Assembly: GCF_041296385.1 (NCBI RefSeq)
Contig: NC_091014.1
Coordinates: forward strand, 46,828,078 to 46,892,077
Direction of reading: 5' to 3'
Length of the DNA stretch: 64,000 nt
Origin: Aphelocoma coerulescens
Taxonomy: Eukaryota > Chordata > Aves > Passeriformes > Corvidae
Part shown: piece by piece, positions 47,701 to 59,400 of the stretch
Numbering within the stretch: the first letter of the stretch is position 1
How the letters are laid out: each line of letters starts with the position of its first letter
The notes under the pieces: generated by a model
Databases searched by the model: none
Told to the model about the DNA's origin: nothing
What the model saw: the letters and a program-made list of their open reading frames with translations, nothing else
Made by a program: the position numbers and the translations under genes

Positions 47701-50700
47701 CAAGGCAGCACACTTTCCACTGCCTGCCTCTCTGTCAGCAGCATTTCAGCCCAGGAAAGGTGAAGGCCTTGATACCCCATTCCACAGCCAACCCTGCCTT
47801 GGGGAAACCATGGATGTGCCTTCTCTGGGATGGAGAGCACTTGGAAAAAGCCCACACTAACACTGGCAGTTGGATTTTCCTGCTGGCTCCTGAGCCCTTT
47901 AGTCACATTGGGCTTTGCACTGGCTCCATCAGAGCTAGAAAGTGACTTCTAACTTCCAGTGGAAGATGCCATTTGCACCAAGAAGAGCTGAGGCGCTGAG
48001 AGAAGGACATGCATGCTGCCGGTGAAAGGGCGAGACCAGGCCACCTGCACTGGGATTCAAGGTGGGGACTGTCTCCCTCAAACAGTGGCCATGGGCTTGC
48101 TGAGGCTTGTGAGGGTGACGCTGACTCATAGCCCAGCATGGCCCTTCCTGGCACCCAAAGCCAAGTGTTCTTGGATGCCATTGAGACTTTTGGATTGTAA
48201 ATATCCCAGCACTTGGCTTTGGCTGCCATTTTTAATGTAGCTCCAGTAAAATGGAATGCCCAGCTTCCAAGCAGAGGGAAGCAGCAGCCCTGTCCCACCC
48301 CAGCCCACAGGGCTCTCCTTGCCCTGTTCTCTGGAGGAGTGAGATCACATTCCTGCCTGTCTGCACAAAGAGACCTCATGACAGCAATGTGACCATAGGC
48401 TGCTGGTTCAGGTTGCAGGTTCTCCTCTGTTGGCCAGTCAGTTGGGATGGCTCTTCCTGAAAGCCTCTCCTTGCGGGAGCTGGGGGTGCAGGAAGGGACA
48501 CTGGGGACAGGATAACTTGGTGTGTCTTTGATGTCAGCCTTTGCAGCTCTGGGGTCATTTCAGCAAGCAAAGGACCTGTCCCCTCTAGGATGGGACAAGG
48601 GAGATGGCAGTGTCTCACCTGCTGCTCGTATTTGTGGTGGATGGTCTAGCCAGCACATCCAGAGATGCTAAATGCATTCCCAAGTTTTAGCACACACAAA
48701 CCTGATTATTTTGTATTAGTTTAAATTATTTTTAAGGAGCCAATTATTAGTACTTGTTGCTTTTGTATACAGTCTGAATTTCTGGTGCCAAATGTAGGCT
48801 TTGCCTCCTTAAAAGGAGCTGAAGGTGCTCCCCAAAGGGCACATTCAATGTGCTCCTTTGTTTCTCTGCTCAATCTACACTGAGCAAACATTTTAGGTTC
48901 TATCAGTGTTTGTGGTCTGCAATTAAGAAAGCTGAGACAGATACAGGTTAGTCTAGTTCTTCTGCAGATTGATTCATTACAGACCGACAGGTCAGGACTG
49001 CATACAGCAGCAATACATCTGCCCCACAGAATAAGTACTGTCTAACACTAGCATTGACCCAGGCATATTACAAAGATTCCTACATAATTATGCCTCTTTG
49101 GAAGGCCTTTCATATAAAGAACACAAAGTGTCTTGGGTCTTATTCTACTCTGTTTACACTATGGTGCTATTACTCTTCCATGGAGGTGAAACTGTACTGG
49201 GCTTGAGCCCGGAGAAAACCACAGCTGTTTGTATCCTGCAGCAAACATTTCTGGATTCCTACACTAGCATTTATTTGTCCAGGTAACCATGAAAGGAGTT
49301 ACCATGGTGCCACAAACCTGCCTATAAATATATTCACAAATTTCATGTTTCCTGAAGCAGGAACTGCTCTTTGTTGTGTACAGCACCTGACACAATGTAG
49401 GTGTGACCTGAGTAGGGTTCCTGTTCTGTCTTGCAGTGAAATGGTAAATAATAGAGTGATAATGATGTCTTCTCCTGTCCTTCTGCACGGTGCTATTGCT
49501 GTGTTTTGGTTTAGTGGGTCTAATTAGCAAACTTCCAGAGTTGCTACTGAATGAAAAGGATTTCAAAGAGAGCATGGTTTGTCATTTGTGAATCCCATCT
49601 ACTTTAAAACAGGGCATGGATTTCTCGAAATTTTGTGAGAAGCATAACCGTGGTTTTTACAATAGTAATGAATTCTGTGCAGCACAAAAGGTCGTATGAA
49701 AAGCAGTAGGAGGACAGGATGCTGGGATAAAACACTGAGCAGATTTATTTCCTAAATTAACATTTTTCCCTCTTTTTTTTTTCCTACTCTCCCTGGGACT
49801 TTGTGGAATAACAGCATCTTGTGCTAGACAAAGGAAATGAAAGAGCATTAAGTACAGGTATACTGGAAATGTGGTAGGCAAAATATTGGGACATTTCTAA
49901 AGAAAAATAACAAAAAAATCCAACAAGGAATGCACATTTAAGTGGAAACATGCAATTCAGCTTATCAGCAGCTTTACATTGTATTCATTGTTAGATGTAC
50001 TGGAAAGATATAAGATATAAAGAGGACAAGTTGTCAAATATTATAAAAACAATGAAGTAATTGAATTTAACAGAAACTCATGTGCATCTACCCCTGCAAA
50101 TATGAAGTAGGGCTATTACATCCACCTATAGATCTCCTGATTCTGAAGAGACTGGACCAAATTCTTCTCTATCACAATTTCATCAGTCTTCAGACATTTA
50201 TTAAGCTCAGATTTGCCTGGTGTAAGTGCCTGAAAACATAAGCTCCAATAACACTTCAACCCAACAGATGTAAGAAAGTTTGTTTTAATAAATGTAAGGG
50301 TCACAAATTCAAATGTCCAGGATATGTGGAATAAATTTTAATTAAAGACAAGTTTTGCACTCTGCAGCAGCTAATGATTTGCTTGTACAAGGTGTTTGAC
50401 ACGTATTTATGGCAAGGCATGAAATGTCATGACATAGACGTCGAAAATATTGCTAGGTTTATGAGAAATGTCCATATACATTTGTCACTTTGCTTTACTA
50501 GCTAGACCCTTCTGCCTGATCTGAGGTCTCAGGAGGACTCTGCATTCAGCTGCCCCTGGCCAGGAGGAGCACTGGGACACACTGACAGTGAGACTCATCT
50601 GCTTGGTTGTGGGAGTAATTTATCTCATCATCCAGCTGTACATTTTGGCTGATGCAACAGGGGGTCAGTGCAATTCTTTGCCTTTCCCTGTCCTTCTACA

Positions 50701-51896
50701 TGCCAAGGAGATGTAAAATGTGCGGTCCTGGTGTCTCTGTCCATTCTTCTCTTTTATTCTCCTCATTCACGGGACTGTTTCTAATTTCTTGCCTTGCTGT
50801 CACACTGGGCACACCCATTCCTCCTCAGGTTTCTGTGGGATAAAAGGAAGATCAAGTTACCTGTTTTCTATTTCTGGCAAGAATTTCAGAGCCTTTTCCT
50901 ATCCTGAGTCCCCCAGACTCTCTAAGGACAAGCTCTTGCAGAAGAGAGGAAGTAAAGAAGACTCCTTTAGCAACAGCATTCCTTCCCCTATCTCTCTGGA
51001 TCTCTCTGTGTGCAACCTGTGGATTCTCATCTGCAGAATGGAAAAAAATAAGCTTTTCCCCATTTCCCTTTCCCATAGGCACTGGCAGGTTATGAGGAGG
51101 GCTGGGGGATATAAAAAAGCATAAATACAAATAGTTTAGGAAAAACAGATTAAAAACGAAAGATAAAAACCTGCAAGCCAGAGAAGAATATAGGAAAAAA
51201 TAAAATAGGAAAAAAAATAGTATGAAATAAGAAAGAGAGAAAAAACAAAGGTACAGAAAAGAAGCCATGATCCCAAGTATTTCCATAGCTGAGACTTCCA
51301 CAGTAATGTGCGCTTCCTAGATTGACAAAACTATGCAGGAACATTTTCTCCTCATAAACACTAATTCTGCACATAACCAGTTGAAAGGATCACAAAAACC
51401 CAGTCTTCTGTGAGATGTCTGGGAACAGCTATATCCAGAGTTCCAGGGGACAAGGAGAAAAAGTCAATCCAGTCTGGTGCACTACAACATGTTTCCACAT
51501 TCTGCCTGGGATTGCTCCCCAAGTACCTCCTACTGGGATGATTTAAAACTTTTAACATCTATGACCAGGGCATACAAATTGTATTCTCCTTTTCTTTTTC
51601 TTTATCATCTTCCTCCCAACCTTCCTCTTAGTTCTTTGGGTCAAAAGGGCATAACTTCCTGTCTGCCTCCTAAAACCATAGTCTTTTTTATTTTGAAACA
51701 ATATTGAGTCGAAGACTAATTTCAATTTTGCAGATAACTGAACATGAAAATATTTAAAATCCATAGGAACAGAATTTGAGGTCTTTTATAATGAAAAAAA
51801 ATTCAAGCAAAGTGGTTCCCCTCAGAATTCTTGCAAAAAAAGAAACAGATGTGAAAAATTCTAAATGTGAATATAAAATAAAATCCAGACCTGCAA

Positions 51897-51900
<4 letters not shown>
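41736..51900. other. Intergenic, no recognised gene
   Basis: Includes a 176-codon ATG-initiated open frame at 42525-43055 (+) and a somewhat GC-richer block at about 47370-48640 with overlapping open frames on both strands. None shows a domain I recognise. Confidence 0.5.

Positions 51901-51949
<49 letters not shown>
51901..51949 (+). repeat. T49 homopolymer
   Basis: Forty-nine uninterrupted T residues. It could be the poly(A) tail of a minus-strand retrocopy whose body would lie to the right, but I see no recognisable gene there and no clear target-site duplication. Confidence 0.95.
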
Positions 51950-51950
<1 letters not shown>

Positions 51951-53260
51951 GTAAAGAAAGCCAGATTTTTGTTAAATATCCTCAAAATATGGAAACAACT
52001 TACTTGGAAAAGTGAAAAATAAGGTGAAAATACAGCATCATAGGTCTAAAAAAAAAATCAAAAAATGTTTTGTGAAAAGAACAAAGTGAGTGAGGATTTG
52101 GAGAAGCCAAATAAATGCTGCCTGGACTTGAAGAGAGCAGATAAAATAATCTTACCTAGGAAAAGGTAGTCTCTGCATCAGCTGAAAGAAAGCTGGAGAG
52201 ATGACACTTCAAGAGATGATGTGTTATCTTCATCAGGAATTTCCTAAATTCTGCCCCCAAACAGGCTGTAGTAAATAATTTCTGCAGCTGATCAGCATGC
52301 TACTTAAAAGGGTGTTTGTTTGTTTTCTATCAACAGAGACCAAGGCTAGTTTGAAGTTTCCAGACAGTAACGGCACATACACTCCTTTGCAGTGTGTGGG
52401 TTGTTTCCAGGCTGAAAGGTTTAGAAAGGGTGTACAACTAAACTCCTAAACATAAAATTCATCCCAGTAAATTCTATAAGTTAATGAATTTAATATAAGT
52501 AACACAAACTGGGGTTTTTTTTCTCTCTATTTTGAGGAAGAATATTGTGAAAGCCACACCTGAAAAGCTGTGGGGTTAGGGGCTTCATCTGTAGTTGTTG
52601 AAAACTTAAGCACAAACAGCTACAATCCTTATTCCCTCTAGGAAATTAATCCTCATTCTCAGTGAATTTTAAAATACAGGCTCACTCAAAAATCTCAAGT
52701 GTGTATCTGATAGAAAACAGGTTTGGTTGATTTTCTTCTTCATGATTTCAAGACATGTAAGATGTTGTGCACACAGGTACAGATTCTAATTCTTCAAATT
52801 CATTTGGCTTACAATATGCAAGATGCCAACTGCCAAAATATCGGGGGGAAAAAAGGTGACAAGTTATAATTTTATTTGCAGAAATTTCATTAGTGCCATT
52901 GACAAAAAACCCTAAACAAGCCCAAACTTTTAAAATTAGGACATCAGCGCAAGGTCTTTATGAAACTTCTTAAGCAATGGTGACAGCCCAAAGCAAACAC
53001 TTCTAAAATTTCTTCAGTTCGTATCTCACAGACCAATAATTTTCTGCAACATCTAATGTTGGACCCAGTAATGCACTGTAACCTCATACGGTAGCATAAT
53101 CAGTACAGAGCAGCCCTGTATATAAGCATTAATGTTAGCGAACATATAGAATATCCACTGGGTGTATAAGCTCACAAATATTTGAGGGTATAACTCCTAA
53201 ATGAGGATATTTGTATAGGTAGTGTAAACTCTTAGATAAAACTGAACACAGTTTAAATCT
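51950..53260. other. Intergenic, no recognised gene
   Basis: AT-rich, with no open frame of note and no repeat family recognised. Confidence 0.5.
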
Positions 53261-53380
53261 CTTGTCTTGTCTTGTCTTGTCTTGTCTTGTCTTGTCTTGT
53301 CTTGTCTTGTCTTGTCTTGTCTTGTCTTGTCTTCTCTTCTCTTCTCTTCTCTTCTCTTCTCTTCTCTTCTCTTCTCTTCT
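53261..53380 (+). repeat. Composite (CTTGT)14-(CTTCT)10 satellite
   Basis: Fourteen perfect CTTGT units (53261-53330) switch abruptly to ten perfect CTTCT units (53331-53380). The two units differ by one G/C change. Confidence 0.98.
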
Positions 53381-53525
53381 CTCTTCTCACATGTGCTGTT
53401 CACTTTACAGCCCTCCATTCTGCATTCGAGGAAGCTGGTGATACTAGATGAAATGTCTTTTGTCTCCTTTCCATCTTTGTTATTTTTTCTCTTCTATACC
53501 CTGGAAGAATCCCATCCTCATGTCA

Positions 53526-53764
53526 CAGACAGATGACTCCTTGTCATCTCCAGACAGATGACTCAGTGTAAGTCTTGCTTGAAGTCACTTAAATAGCAAA
53601 TACCTGTTACAGAGTGACAGGGTGATTGATATCTTACCTGCAGAGTTTGCCTACCCCTTTCTAAGCAATTTCACAGGAAAAAACCCAGACAGATAATGCC
53701 AGAAGCCTTAGCTTCAACATCTGGGGCTCCACCTTCTCAAACAGATGTTTTCCAGACAGATGAC
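53526..53764 (+). promoter_or_regulatory. Repeated CAGACAGATGA motif cluster with an AP-1 site
   Basis: CAGACAGATGACTC occurs exactly at 53526-53539 and 53551-53564. Related copies are CAGACAGATAA at 53686-53696 and CAGACAGATGAC at 53753-53764. The second copy runs into TGACTCA (53559-53565), the AP-1 consensus, and CAGACAG resembles SMAD elements. A regulatory role is inference; partial duplication of a short unit is the alternative. Confidence 0.35.
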
Positions 53765-54972
53765 CTCCCTTTTTCTCCAGACCTGAGAAGGCTGACAATA
53801 CAAATCACTGCAAGATAATATTCCCTGAAAGATATAAAATACTTTCACAATTCGGCAAAGATCTTAAAACAGCTAAGTAAGTTCTCCCTTCCTAAAGCAA
53901 AGGACCATTATCAATAACTGTTCATCACTTCCTGGAACCCTTGCCAGGAGACCCACAACATCTCAGTTTCCTGTTTCACTCCACTCAACTGTTACACAGA
54001 ACTTTGAAGAGAAGTGATGAAACAACAAGTATCTTGGAAAAAAGATACCACCTCTATTTCCATACAGTTCCATGGAAATTAAGCAGTCTTGTCAGAAGAA
54101 AAACTCATTAAAAAGGACCAAAATACTACAATTCCAGATTTGCTTTGTGCCTAGACATCTCTAAGCTAGCAGTCGTGCCTTAAAAGTAGCTGGCAAAGCT
54201 GCAGTGAGGAAAGACAGAGGTGATTCTTGCTGGAAGAAAGACAGGCATCATAGAAGTTGCTGTTTCCTCTTCTATACCACACATCCTCGAGGGCATCTGT
54301 TTCTAGATTATTAAATTAATCTTCTGCCTGTGACTCATTTTTGTTTTTTCACAAACATAAACTCCCTTGGCAGCTGTTCTGCTCAAGTAGGGAAAGTATC
54401 AGGCGCCAAAGGAAGGTTTTTGCTGTGGGAGACAAATGGAAGTGAAGACTGTGGAACTTGGAGGGGCAGATGCAGCCCTACTCTAAATATGACTTAGAGC
54501 CATGATTGAATGATGTGGCACTTGAGTGCATGGAGGTCTTGCTGACCATGCTAATTGGGGAAGCACAGGGAAGAGGAAGGAAACTCAATCAGCAACATGG
54601 TAAATGCCCAACTTGGATACCTCCCGCAGGAGACACAAGTCATGATTCTGACTTCACTGTTTACAGAATTACACAGAACACTCATCTTTTCTTTGTTTCT
54701 TTACCTCAATAAACTCCTCATAGAAACACCCACTTTTTTTTTTATTGAATCAAATTATGAAGCAGTTTTTCTGGGGTGAAGAAATAATTGTTTGGAATTA
54801 CTTATAATGAGGTTTAAACAAACAAGCATACCTGAAAATGCAGGCTCTGAAGTAGCTATTAAACATTCAAGACACTGTTCTTTAGTAAGTCTTTCACTAG
54901 AGCAGCCCATGTCTACTTCCATGGAGCCCAGGTCTTATCTGTCTCATCTAATAAAGCTGATCAGAAGTGTAA

Positions 54973-55130
54973 CTGATTACCAAAATGATTAAAAAGTATA
55001 TATCACTTTAACATTTATTTTAGTTATCATAACTATTTATATTATAATGTTCTTGCCTGGCCTTTACTTCTATAAAAACTATGTCTTTAATAATAAGTAA
55101 TTTAGCACAAGGCTAATATGTGGCAAGGAA
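54973..55130 (+). repeat. Left arm of 158-bp inverted repeat
   Basis: Reverse complement of 56325-56482, with 152 of 158 positions identical by my count and no gaps. Its inner end abuts the 5' end of the CR1 element. Confidence 0.95.
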
Positions 55131-55775
55131 CTCATCTGGAGTACTGTATCCAGCTCTGTGCCCCCAAAATAAGAAGGATATTGAATTGTTGGAGAAAGTC
55201 CAGAGGAAGGAACAAAGATGATGAGGGGACCAAACAGCTTCCCTATCAAGAAAGGCTGAGGAATTTGGGGCTGTGCAGTCTGGAGAAGAAAAGATTGAGT
55301 GGAGACCTCATAGCAACCTTCCAGTACTTAATGGGGAAATGAGATACAGACCAACGAGTCTCCATGTTCTAAGTACTTTGAGTTCTCTACCATTTGGCAG
55401 CAGAGTTGGATCCAAGAGGCAGATTTTCCCAGATTGCCTTCTAGTCCAGCTGTTTATTGGTCACTGTATCTGATGGGGAAGCGGGAGAGGGACTCTTAGG
55501 TCAGGAACTGTAGTGACAGGACAAGGGGGAATGGCTTCAAAGTGAGAGTAGGTTTAGATTAGATGTTAGGAAAAATTCTTTACTGTGAGGGTGGTAAGGC
55601 ACTGGAACAGGTTGCCTGGAGAAGCTCTGGATGCCTCATCTCTGGAAGTTCAAGGCCAGGTTGGATGGGGCTTCAAGCAACCTGGTTTAGTGGGAGGTGT
55701 CCCTGCCCATGGCAGATGGGTTGGAACTAGATAATTAAGGTCCCTTCCAACCCAAACTATTCTATGCTTCTATGA
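55131..55775 (+). mobile_element. 5'-truncated CR1 LINE (3' end), interrupted by a small insertion
   Basis: Typical CR1 tail: CTGGAGTACTGTATCCAG, an AAGGCTGAGGAATTTGGGG block, CTGGAGAAGAAAAG, a GACAGGACAAGGGGGAATGG block, TTTACTGTGAGGGTGGTAAG, and a terminal GGTCCCTTCCAACCCAAACT followed by the CTATG-containing end at 55775. Only the 3' part is present, so there is no complete reverse transcriptase. A 134-bp non-CR1 segment (55339-55472) interrupts it. Confidence 0.9.
55339..55472. mobile_element. 134-bp insertion in CR1 with short inverted ends
   Basis: The direct repeat ATGGGGAA flanks it (55331-55338 and 55473-55480). Its ends are imperfect inverted repeats: GAGATACAG...ACCAA at left against the reverse complement of TTGGTCACTGTATCTG at right. 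An 8-bp duplication with terminal inverted repeats suggests a hAT-type MITE. Caveat: intact CR1 copies have a similar GATGGGGA near this site, so one copy of the direct repeat may be native. Confidence 0.45.
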
Positions 55776-56324
55776 GTTTAATGTTGGTTGGACCATTGCG
55801 ACCATTTCTGTCAATTTGGCTGAAATGGGAAGTCTGGGTTACCTGTTAGCAGGGAGAGCTGACAGATGCCATTCAAACTCATCAAAGTGTGCAAATCTAC
55901 AGTCACACACACATTGGTTCTCTAACTTGCACTTGCATGGTGTGTGTTCAGAAAAGACTCATCCTTTCCAAAAAATGGGTTTAAGTTATTTCTGTTTCTG
56001 GGATTGGGAAGCCAATATTTATTTCTGAAACATCAACAAGGCTCTGAAATTGTAATTAGCCCAATGAAAATTCAGAGTAACACCAATGATTTTAGTAACG
56101 ATCTGTTAATTTAGACATGAGGGAGCCTGAGCAGGACAGGAGTTGGAAACAAATCCATTAACCATTGAAGCAGAATGCTCTAACACAGTCATAAATACTT
56201 GCCACATGCAAAACTATACTTCCCACTGCTAACTGTGCTCTTGAGATTTGATTAGAAAAAACCCACTCGCTAATTTACAGTGTCATTGCATCAATTTTAA
56301 ACACAAGGGGTTTTTTAGGGACCA
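55776..56324. other. Spacer between CR1 and right inverted-repeat arm
   Basis: Sequence of about 550 bp with no recognised feature; it forms part of the loop of the inverted repeat. Confidence 0.5.
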
Positions 56325-56482
56325 TTCCTTGCCACGTATTAGCCTTGTGCTAAATTACTTATTATTAAAGACATAATTTTTATAGAAGTAAAGGCCAGGC
56401 AAGAACATTATAATATAAATAGGTATCATAACTAAAATAAATGTTAAATTGATATATACTTCTTAATCATTTTGGTAATCAG
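56325..56482 (-). repeat. Right arm of 158-bp inverted repeat
   Basis: Reverse complement of 54973-55130 (six mismatches). The final bases TTCCTTGC match, in inverse, the GCAAGGAA at the CR1 5' junction. Confidence 0.95.
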
Positions 56483-59400
56483 TGAGGACACAAACTTGAA
56501 ATCATGAATTTTGCTGGCTACATTGTTATTTTGCTCTTCATGCTAATTATTTCCTGCAAGTCAAAACACTTCACTTTATTTTGTTTGCTTTTTCTATTTA
56601 GCACAAAAAGAAAGATAATCAACCCAATTAAATATATACATTATCAGAAAAGGTAGAGGGAAAATAAAAGACTGATAACTACAGGGAACTTAACTCAGCA
56701 GATCTTATCCATGCAGAGGTAGGAGTTTTGTTCTGTATTATTTTAAAAGTAAATTTTAAACCAACTACTTACTGTTTGCTATGTGTTTCAACAAATCGTC
56801 TGAAACATCTGCATATTTCTTAAAGTTTCTGCCTTTTTACATTGTTTTTAGCTTCTTAGCCCTATGGATTATTTATTATTTTGCATACATGAACTTCAGT
56901 TAAAATGTTTGTTTTCTGATCTTCCCTGTCTACCAGACGATGCAATAATTCTCTTCCATTGTAACCAGCATCATGCCTTATTGCTCTTGCTAGGGAATAA
57001 CTGCTAAATGATCCAAATGAGAAACATTAATATATACATCTGCATTTATATGTGTGTGGGGTTATAAAACAGGCTTCCAACATACAGAGGAAGAGTACAA
57101 TGGTTAAAGCTCAGGAACTGATTGCTCAGGAACATGGTCCATTAGCATTGCCTATGCTTCTAAAGTCCTGTTCCTTTATTTTATTGTAAGTATTAACTTT
57201 AAGAATGAATTAAAACTGGAACTTGGATCAAAAGCCTTTACTAATTTCCTTTTTTATTACTGGGAGTTAGGAAATTCCCCTACAATTCCCACAAGGATGC
57301 AGACAGAGTCTGGACAGACAGACAAGTGAAAAGTGGAAGCTAATGAATATTGCTCCAGTGTCAGACAGGTAAAGCACTCCCCCCTTCCTGTTAATTCAGT
57401 TGAAACAATGAAGAGAAAAACCCAACCCACCCTTGTCTTGTTTGGCTTAGACATGAACCCTTGATAAGACTGTGGAAAGCAAGAAACTTTCTAATAGATT
57501 TTAGCTACCTTTGGCTGACAAACTCATATGTCATAAAAACATAAAAATAGCGGTGCACTTCTGCCACTCAGCTTGAAATGTTGTAGATTACAGAAAATTA
57601 CTGAGATAAAGAATAATATAACATTTTTACTTGAATATTACATATTTTACATTTCTCTACAGAAAGGATATCCCAGCAGGAAGGAGAAAGGTGGAGCACA
57701 ATCCCTGTAGCATTTCTTGTTCTGCATTGTACAAAACTTTGTGGGGACACAGGAAGAGGATACGGAAGTTTCTACAGGAAAACAGAGAAAAGTTCAAACA
57801 TAAACAGCATCCAAAAAATTTACCAACACTTTATAACGTTTCCTTTTTCTTTTTAAATGTTTAAGGACAGTTACATTACAGTATAGTTTACTACACATTT
57901 CGATGTGTAAGTATTTTTACAATTTCTCTTGCAATGATATCTCAAAGCAATTTTTAACATGAATTGTGAAAGCTTTATAAGAGTAATGTATGCAATAATC
58001 TATTTGGGATAGCATCCTCCTTTTAACAGAATGAGCAAGTGTCAGACTAACAAGTTAATACTACAATCTATGTAGAACTTTGAAGAAACTTGGTATTTAA
58101 CCAAAGTCCCCCTGAAGACCACTTCCACAACAGACCTCTGGTTAGAATCCACCAAAAAGAAAACTTAACATAACCTCAACACCTTTTACAGAAGGATGGA
58201 AGACCTTGCTTTAGTAAAGGTTAAGAACATGCTTAAACCTGGTGTTGCAGGCAGCTGAAATACGTATGAGAGAGTTTAGCCAAAGACCTGACCTATCACC
58301 TGGAGCAGCCATGGTGGGATGGTGCCAATGGTGGGACACATCCATGTTAGCTGTTCCCATAGGCTTGTATGTAAAGGAAACATCCCTGTCTGGCCATCCA
58401 GGAGCCAACCTGGCAGTCACACTCGTACCACCTGAGCTGAGACTGGAGCCCCTTCCCAGCTACATTCACACCAGCTCGACCCCAGGTTTCCTTTAGCAGA
58501 GTCTCAGATGATCCTTAAAATAATTTAATCTTGATGCAATAACTAATTAACAAAACACCAACTGGAGCTGGCATCTCTGAGGAGGGACCCGAAAAAAAGG
58601 AGCCGCTTTGCTTTTATCCCCTCACAGCCTAAGCACGGGGAAGTCTGAGGGTCGTCGGCTCCTGCTGTGTCTCTGAGTGTCTGATTCCCTGGCTGGTGCC
58701 ACATGTCCCTGGACCCTTTGTTACGCACTTCACAGCCCCTTGCCTGGGGCTCCAGCCACCCAGAGCTCAACCCGCAGCTTGAAGTGCAGCTGCACCCCGA
58801 GCTACCTGCATTAAATGCATTCCTCAACATGTAGTTGCTTGAATACATTTTGTGTTAAGCAAAACATAAGAGCACACGGTTAGCTCCTAAGAATTTGATC
58901 AGTAAGTATGGACTTCGGCTTGTGTTCACGGCCTTTTGCTAGTCTGGCTATGAAGGGGCCTATGGTTTGCATCAAAAGAGCTTTCTATATAAATGTGGCA
59001 TCTTTTGATAGCACCCAGTCAGGAGCACAAAACAACAGCCAAGGCAATATTCATACAACTGTAGATTTGGCTGTCCGTCATCATTTCTCTTAGAACTGCA
59101 ACTACCACAAGCATGTGATGAAAGGGTATCAGCTGGGCTAATGGGTATTGGCTTTTCAGTGTGTACATTAAAGGTACAGGTAGGACAGCAGTCATGATCT
59201 ATTATAGAGCAAGCGAATATATGAAAGATTTATAAACAGGGAATTTTTTTGAGGAACAAGATCAAGTCTGCATTGCAAGCCTACATTAATTGAGTTTTCA
59301 GAAGGATCAAAATGCTGTCACTTTTAAATACTTAGATGTATGTCTACACTGAAAACCTTTCACACTTGCAGGTAAAATGTGTAGCAAATAAAATCTCATA

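Noticed and set aside
53261..53380. Possible CRISPR-like array
   Set aside because: The units are contiguous pentamers with no spacers, in a vertebrate genome.
53197..53536. Charged and Cys/Leu-rich repeat proteins on either strand
   Set aside because: They are translations of the CTTGT/CTTCT satellite.
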